Assembly (NCBI GenBank): GCA_029721435.1
Contig: CM056573.1
Location: 8,407,001-8,471,000 of the forward strand
From: Gymnothorax reevesii
Lineage: Eukaryota > Chordata > Actinopteri > Anguilliformes > Muraenidae
Reading direction: 5' to 3'
DNA length: 64,000 nt
Made by a program: the position numbers and the translations under genes
The notes under the pieces: generated by a model
What the model saw: the letters and a program-made list of their open reading frames with translations, nothing else
What the model was told of the DNA's origin: nothing
Database searches by the model: none
Part shown: piece after piece, positions 57,521-64,000 of the stretch
How the letters are laid out: each line of letters starts with the position of its first letter
Numbering within the stretch: position 1 is the stretch's first letter

Positions 57521-58230
57521 TCAAAAAAGTTGGGATGCTGTGTAAAATGTAAATAAAAATGGAATGCCAGGATTTTCAAATCATTTAACCTCTACGCAGT
57601 AAACTGTGGAACATGTGACATGTTTATAATCTAAACACCAGTGTGTAAAAGCTAAATGGCTGGTGATTATTTTTGTAAATAGGTGTTCTCATTCAAAACC
57701 CTGATGTTTATTGGATGTTGCAATCAAGGTTTTTCAGATTTGTTGAAACTTTTAAACAGAATCTAAACACTGTGACATGTTTAAAAGGTGTTAAAAAAAG
57801 TGTTTAGCATATGTTCAGAACATAAACATCTGGTTTTACGGTGTATATTTGATTTAAAATAGCAAGGGCTACGACGCCATATCAGATGCTGAAACTGAAA
57901 ATTATACTGTGAAAAAAAAAAAAAATCTCTCATTGAATTTGATGTCAGCAATACTTTTCAAAAATTTTGGGACAGTGGCAACAGAAGATGTCGAAAGACT
58001 CTAAAAAAAGGATGCGAAAAAAATACACATGATGTAACATCTTACTGGTAAGTAGGTTAATTGGCAGCAGGTCAATGTCATAAATGGGTGTAAACAGAGC
58101 ATCCCAGAGAAGGGATGTCTTTCAAAAGAAGAGGTGGCTACACAACTCTGAGAATGACTGCATGGGCAAATAGACCATAAATCTCATAATTAAACTGAGT
58201 CCAGCCATCAGTTTTGCTGCATGTTTGTCG
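57521..58230 (+). repeat. Common fish interspersed repeat, split by about 270 bp
   Basis: Starts CGTTTCAAAAAAGTTGGGA and resumes near 57878 with CATATCAGATGCTGAAACTG, then AAAATTTTGGGACAGTGGCAACA and GGTTAATTGGCAGCAGGTCA, phrases I recall as adjacent in a widespread teleost repeat. The intervening 57593-57862 looks like an insertion with weak inverted ends (TACGCAGTAAAC and TACACCGTAAAAC). Family name not certain. Confidence 0.45.
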
Positions 58231-58821
58231 ATAGAATGCTCATTGTGCAGTCCCTATCAGCAGCGTATAGTTGGATCGCTGACCTTGGTCAAGGTCTTGC
58301 AGCTCAAGACCGTCAACATTCTGGATGGAGACTCATTTGATGTCAGTGGAACCCTTTTGGACAGATAAACACACAGTGACATTATTTTCATTGCTTTCGC
58401 TGGTCAAGTGCGTCACCCCTCTGTCCTCTATCTCCTTCCTAAAGCCAATAGCAATGCAGTCATACTTGCCAATTATGGCAGTTGAGCAGGTGGAACCTCG
58501 CAGGAGGTGGGATAATCCCTATGAAGTCTTCTTTTCATTAATAAGTCCTTTTAATGTTGCCAGCTGATTGATACATCATCCAGAACCTCCAGATTATGAG
58601 ATGGTAAAAACATGGGGCATATACTACAGTCTCTTAACTAACAATGGTGGACATGAGGCATGATCACAGTAAAGTGTGAGTAATTGGATGATGTCATCAG
58701 TACTTTATATGTAAGTTTACTCAGTGATCTCAGTACCTGATAAAAATTAGGAAACCTCAGAAAACATGTAAAAAACAGAAACATGCAATCTCGGTTTTGT
58801 AAATGCTGATCATTACCTTAA

Positions 58822-60133
58822 AGGAGAAGTACCGTTTTTACAGCTTTGACATTATTTAAGGCATAAAATACAATTATTTACTCACCCATGTAACTTTCGT
58901 GTCACGAGAAGTTCTTTGGAAGAAATTTAGATCCAAATAGAGCTGCGTTCATCCGTATAATGGGAGTGAACGGGTAACCACGAGCGCAGCCTCTAATGCC
59001 GCATTATCACGAAACTCATTCTTTTCACCATTATTTTGTTATTATTCGCTAGTGTTGTTCCTCTTTTGAGTCCTGGGTTGCCCGTCATCGTCATCTGGTG
59101 TTTGTAGCTTGACCTACTAACCTCTGAACTGGACGTCGTCCGTAGCGAAGTGAGCACTGCAAACCCGAAGATCCGCATGCCTCAATGCTTCCACTTGAGT
59201 ATTCGGGTCTATTTTCAGCGCAATTAGCCAGAGCTTTAGCAATTTAAATCTGCGTAAAGGTTGCCTATGGAAGCTAAACGTCGTCCAACTATTCTTTTTT
59301 TTTGCAACAATTTGGAAAAACGCGAACCATGAGGTTTTATCAGCAGGTAAAGCAGCCGACTGTTGCTGAGCTAATTAGGGTTGCCAACTCTGATAAGACG
59401 AATAAGCAAGCGCAGCTTCAAAAATAAGCCCAATATAAGTTAGACAATAGCAAGTCGTGTAGACCTAGGGTGGAATTGCTGTCATTCTATAGTGGGGGGG
59501 GCATTATCTTTCATTTAGTTGCTCCAGGGGCTTGGAGGGAGGGCGGGTTCTCTCACATTACTCCTGTTGTGAGCAGACAGTGTCAATCAATGAATCGGGG
59601 GGAAATAGCAACCATAAGTGTATTACGTCGCTTGATACACTTTTCTAACTGGCAACCATATTTTTAAAAACAAGCCCAAAAAAACCGTAACCCGCAACCC
59701 GTAAATTTTTCAAGCCACTTCATGAAAAAAGAAGCCCAAAGTCGCGTATTATAACTAGACTTGGCAACTCTGCGATGAGCCGTACTGCGCCTGCGCGCGG
59801 CACGTGGGATGACAACGTTCAGTTCAGAGGTTCGAAAGTTAAGCAACAGACGCCGGATGACGATAACAGGCAACCCCGGACTCAAAAGGGGAACAACACT
59901 AACGAATCATTACAAAATATTGGTGAAATGAATGAGTTTCACAACAGATAATGCAGCATTAGAGGCTGCGCTCTCGGTGCCCTGTTCACTTCCATTATAC
60001 GGATATACGCAGCTCTCTTTGGATCTAAATATCTTCCGACGGACTTCTCGTGACACGAAAGTTATATGGGTGAGTATAGGATCGTATTTTATGCCACAAA
60101 TAATGTCAAAACTGTAAAAACGGTACTTCTCCT
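58822..60133. mobile_element. TTAA-flanked foldback element, 1.3 kb
   Basis: TTAA at 58818-58821 and 60134-60137. The inverted termini begin AGGAGAAGTACCGTTTTTAC and remain alignable for about 300 bp on each side (CTTTCGTGTCACGAGAAG, GAGGCTGCGCTC and TTGTTCC-CTTTTGAGTC blocks). TTAA targeting suggests a Kolobok or piggyBac non-autonomous element. The centre (about 59380-59775) has weaker inverted phrases around GTTGCCAA, perhaps a further nested insertion. No transposase. Confidence 0.82.
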
Positions 60134-60249
60134 TTAAATTTCCGGGGACTTGCAAAATTAAATCAAGTTTCTAATTTTTCAGGTGTTTCTCATGACTGGA
60201 CCATTATTATTTTGATGTCTAAGTTCTACAGGAGCCCTGCATAAGACCA

Positions 60250-60720
60250 GTGAAACCCACAGACGGATGACAAAGTAAAGAAAAAAACTGAATAAATGTG
60301 TGGAGGAACATAGGAACGCAGACTTCTTTGTTCATTTTTCTGGTTTGGTTTGGGTCAACTCGTCCTGTTAAAGGCAGAAGTATCACAGCAAATCAATGCA
60401 GAGTTGTTCTGTGTGATCACCTTTGTATCCTATGATGAAGTTTTCCTACCATGATGTGAGTGGTCTCTCCTGGATGACCATGGCCCAAGCCTGACAGGGC
60501 TCAAGGGGTCCCTGAATAGTTTTATGGGTGTGAAAATGATTCTGAGCACATGAAATGACATAGAAAGTAGTTTGGAAAATTGAAAGACCAGCACAATTCA
60601 CCACCAAGGAGTTGATCAAACATTAGACACAATGGTCAGAGTCACAGTCAACAAAATAACAGCTAAGACATTCTTTGTACCTCTGGCAATCAAACTCTGA
60701 GCCATTCTTATCTCGACTGG
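60250..60720 (+). pseudogene. Probable Tc1/mariner-type relic
   Basis: Phrases such as CAACTCGTCCTGTTAAAGGC, CAATGCAGAGTTGTTCTGTG and CCTATGATGAAGTTTTCCTA belong, as I recall, to a repeat widespread in fish whose 3' half encodes a Tc1-like DLNPIE motif. That motif is not clearly retained here. No inverted ends found. Confidence 0.4.
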
Positions 60721-62224
60721 TACTATGCTAGTATTCAGCTTCGTGCTGGGGCCTTGTCAAAATATGACAAAGAATATCACCTTTTTCTTGGTGAGTTCTT
60801 TAATTAAATTCTCACTTTAAGTCTTACCACACCTGTGCAAATGTCAGTTTAAAGTTCAGTGCTTACTGGAAGTCCAACAATGGCAATTTACAGGTATTGT
60901 TTTACAACAGGCAATGTTTAACTGAATTCTTTTGAACAAGCAGCATTTCAACTGTGACATGACTGACACTGTGCTTTTACTGTGCTTGCTGTAGTTTCAC
61001 TAATTGGACTGACATTGGTATTTTGATATACTGTCTTTATACCAAGGTCAGACACCAGGCCTTCTTTAGAAAGTAAGTGTAGCCATCTGAATGAACAGAA
61101 TTCCGGGTTTCACCTGTTTTATAATTCCCTAATGATAGCTTTTGTCAAAATCACATGGGTATTCAATGCAGTATCATATCATAACATCATTAAACAAGGA
61201 CAATTTTTATGAACACAATGATGCATTAATTTAAGCTTCACAAGCTGGAACTGCAGCATAACAGGCTGCATGAACTGTATAGAAGAGAAAGATTTTGGGG
61301 TTATTGTAAAAAAAAAAAAAAAAAACGTGCATGGATATTTTTGACTATGCATCTGATCTCAAATTGAGCCAAAATAGCCACAGAATTGACAGAAGTAGAA
61401 TGACAGAGAGGCACTTTCGCAGAAGGATTATCTCAGGATGATCAGAATTCAGGCAGGGGGCGAAGTGGCTCAAAGGAGGTCAGCCAAGGCGTTGTTGAAA
61501 GAACTGGTCCAAGGTCAGTTGCTGAGAAGACAAGCCGAATGAACCAGAGCACTCTGAGCAGGAGCGCACATCTGAGCGGAGCTTCAGGAGGGACTGAAAG
61601 AAGCCACTCGCTAGGATCGCAGACATAAGAAAGCGTTTCGCTTGTATAACTCGAAGGTGAGCATTCCACGGTTTTAATGCACGACGCGGAGGCAAATAAC
61701 CACCCGACGCGAAGCGGAGGTTAACTCTTTGTTGCTTCAAAGGTCGTTGAGCATAATTGGTGATTTTCATGAAGAGCTATGGGTTATTTGCTGCACTTGC
61801 CTGACTCATAGGGACTCTAGCTAATCCCATTATACCCACGATAGTGGAAGTGTCTTTCCATTTGCGTCATCACATGGTGACGTGAACATGTCAGTCCTTT
61901 TAATCACCTGACACATAGCTAGATCACTATAATTTGCCCCCAATGTAATCACTGTTCCATCTAGGTTTGTTTTTTCGCACGGCATGGTGAACTTGGATGT
62001 CTTGGAGTAGTCATGAAGGTATGCACCAGAATTTAATATTCTTTCAGATGGTTTTATCTTTATTTTGAACCTTTGTTGTTATGTTAGCCTGCTTTATTTG
62101 TCTTTGCCTTTGCACAGACAAAGTCCCATCATGACCCTTGTTTTACGGGAATTCGTTCTATGCACTGAGAAATTTTCAAGGTATTTTACAAAAAGCAGTC
62201 CTGTCCAGGTTAGATACTGGATAT
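60721..62224. other. Non-coding stretch
   Basis: No gene recognised. A poly-A run lies at about 61309-61324. 61440-61770 is more GC-rich, with open frames on the minus strand but no motif. Confidence 0.35.
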
Positions 62225-62490
62225 GGTGACTGATTATCCATTGTAAATGTAAGTTACTTTACGATATGCTTTATGATTATAACATACTTTATACCTAATT
62301 TATTGTGCATGAGCTTGCAGTGTCATCTGGAATCCAGCACAGCACTGGATATAACTAAGACATATAAAAATGCAAATATTAGATATGTGTTTTATCAGCC
62401 ATCATTAAATGTATCATCTGTCATACCATCACTTCACTGGAGCATAAGGATAAAGCATGTTTCAAAATTATTATTGTCATTCATTGTAAT
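62225..62490 (+). repeat. Dispersed repeat shared with 28340-28605
   Basis: Direct-orientation match, moderately diverged, ending in the same GGATAAAGCATGTTTC-like phrase. Confidence 0.6.
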
Positions 62491-63379
62491 GAGACGTTGG
62501 TAATCAAACTATAATGGCTTGCCTGAAAAGAATACTCAATCTCTTGTTTAAAAAAAAAAAAAAAAAAATTCAGTATATACCTGAACCCCTAAAAAGTTTC
62601 ATTTCATCCATAATTGCTGAAAATTGGGCTCAAATTTTCAGGGGTACTCAGGGCTTTTTTAAGAAATAAGGACATTTTTCATGGTAGGATATAAGAATAT
62701 GGAAGTGCTGACATCACGGCCCAAAGGGGGGCCCAGGGAATGCCCCTCTGGATTTTTTTTTATTTCTAGGCTTTAAAAGGTGCATTCAGGTGCACTAAAA
62801 GAACAATTTGTAATACATCGCCATTTTGCAATTTTTCAGGTACAAAAGCCAACAAAATCACACAAACAACTTGAACTTGTGCACTAAGAAACTACAAAAT
62901 ATCTACTTCAAGATAATATATTATCTCATGTAATTCCCACATTGAAAATTTTTTTTACTAATGATTGAAAACACGATTACAATCTACCTCACATTACAAA
63001 TCCACCCTGAGATTACCTCTTTAAGCTTAACACAAAATTTGAAAACTAACATTTTTTTTACATCTTTGAACCCTTTTAATAATATTCAAACAATTTTGAA
63101 CCCTCATCCATCCTTCAGTTTTCAAAATTGTCATTTGAGGTAACTTGAAACATGAAATCATTGCAAATTTCAACATTATCTAATTTTATCATAATGATTG
63201 GAAACACTAATTATTACAATCTACCTGAGATTATAAATCTCCCATTAGATTACCTCTTTAACACATTATCATGGATGTCAGCCCAAAAAAATATTTTTGC
63301 AGAATTTTACTAAAATTCAGTAATTTTCAGTAATTTATGATTTAAACTGTGAGGTATCGTTCTGGAACCAAATGCGAGA
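62491..63379. other. AT-rich non-coding stretch
   Basis: Poly-A run at about 62548-62567. The phrases AATCTACCT(C/G)A and TTACCTCTTTAA(C/G) recur near 62980-63025 and 63220-63260, a degenerate duplication. No gene. Confidence 0.4.
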
Positions 63380-63464
63380 CAGAAAAAATTTAGAAAAAAT
63401 GAGTTTTATTGAAGTTGGGGGGTGGGGGGTAAACCCCCACAGGGAAGAAGGCAACGGTACACAA

Positions 63465-63700
63465 TCCAGAATCAGAATCCCAGGGACGTAATCCAAACTG
63501 TACACAGGGCAGCAAACACAAAACACAGAGTCAGGCAAAACAGGATCAGTACACAGGCACAGGAATTTCAGAGGTGGATCCAAAGCCAAAATCCAGTAAA
63601 CGTAATCCGATTCGTCCACAGGGCAGCCAAGACAAAACTCAGGGTCAGGCAAAATAGGTACGGTACACGAGCAGATAAGTATCAAAGAAAAAGCCAAAAT
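63465..63700. repeat. 114-bp tandem duplication
   Basis: ACGTAATCC occurs at 63486 and 63600. The following CACAGGGCAGC…GTCAGGCAAAA and GGTACACAGGC/GGTACACGAGC blocks keep the same spacing, giving a 114-bp period with a partial third unit. The style resembles leader or LTR repeats of some fish gypsy elements. The minus-strand open frame across it simply repeats with the unit. Confidence 0.65.
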
Positions 63701-64000
63701 CAGAATCGGGGACATTCCAGTCAGAAGTATAACACTAAGAGTACAAGGCATCAACGCTCGCAGCACAGGGAAAACATTCCGACGAGAGCTGTGAGTGAAA
63801 TGACTGCTTAAATACACGTAGGGGAAGTCAAATGCTATGATAGGGAATGGGTGAGCTGGATCAGACTAATTAACAAGGGGATGAACAAGAGGAAGTTCCT
63901 AAACACATAAAATTGGCGAAAGCCAAAACGCGGACAGGGATCACAAAGACAACCTATAGACAAACACACGGCTCCGGTTAGGGAGTTCTAACGGCAAAGA

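Noticed and set aside
59380..59775. Separate hAT element inside the TTAA foldback
   Set aside because: GTTGCCAA phrases are inverted, but no matching 8-bp flanks were found, so it is only mentioned within the larger element.
63335..63817. 160-codon minus-strand and 129-codon plus-strand open frames
   Set aside because: Both run across the 114-bp tandem repeat and repeat with it; no domain.

Overview
The window looks like vertebrate, most likely teleost fish, nuclear DNA. The grounds are: AT-rich non-coding sequence; an intron-containing transposase gene with GT/AG junctions; a tRNA-derived SINE; Tc1/mariner, hAT and TTAA-type DNA transposons; and a Ty3/gypsy element of the Gmr1 type, known from fish and other deuterostomes. 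I recognise no ordinary host gene. The species cannot be read from the sequence.

Layout. 1-1740: remnants of a THAP domain and a possible P2X7-tail-like exon. 1748-6753: a 3'-truncated, broken Gmr1-like retrotransposon on the minus strand. 7530-13576: a LINE 3' end split by a complete 5.5-kb hAT element (8000-13467). The hAT gene assembles from 12 exons into one open 761-residue transposase. 13889-14342: a solo LTR. 14935-15135: a SINE with a 13-bp target duplication. 15479-28184: nested elements. I read these as an outer PIF/Harbinger-like element carrying (a) a foldback-like inverted-repeat element with 65-bp subterminal repeats (about 16345-24880), itself interrupted by a classical Ty3/gypsy element (18873-23542), and (b) a second, inverted copy of the outer family (25288-27248), itself carrying a TTAA-flanked element (25701-26686). 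28610-29255: a MITE with 25-bp terminal repeats and 5-bp target duplications. 29646-30131: another solo LTR. 30132-37060: mostly unique non-coding DNA.

37061-43116 is the most striking retroelement. It is a full-length Gmr1-like retrotransposon with two 496-bp LTRs that differ at one base, a 4-bp target duplication and a single open reading frame of about 1604 codons. Its order is gag, protease, integrase, reverse transcriptase, RNase H, so integrase precedes reverse transcriptase. The rest (43117-64000) is non-coding DNA with a Tc1/mariner relic, two related hAT-like MITEs (48593-49427 and 56907-57160), a decayed classical gypsy pol (53552-54720), a second THAP fragment (55333-55450), a TTAA-flanked foldback element (58822-60133), another likely Tc1-type relic and a 114-bp tandem repeat near the right edge.

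The genes do not form a pathway; the window is a transposon landscape. The two elements that look recent or functional are the Gmr1-like retrotransposon and the hAT element. The Gmr1 family is present as an intact copy, a truncated copy and two solo LTRs. Boundaries of LTR elements and MITEs rest on matched terminal repeats plus target duplications read directly from the sequence. Family names rest on remembered motifs and were not checked by any search.
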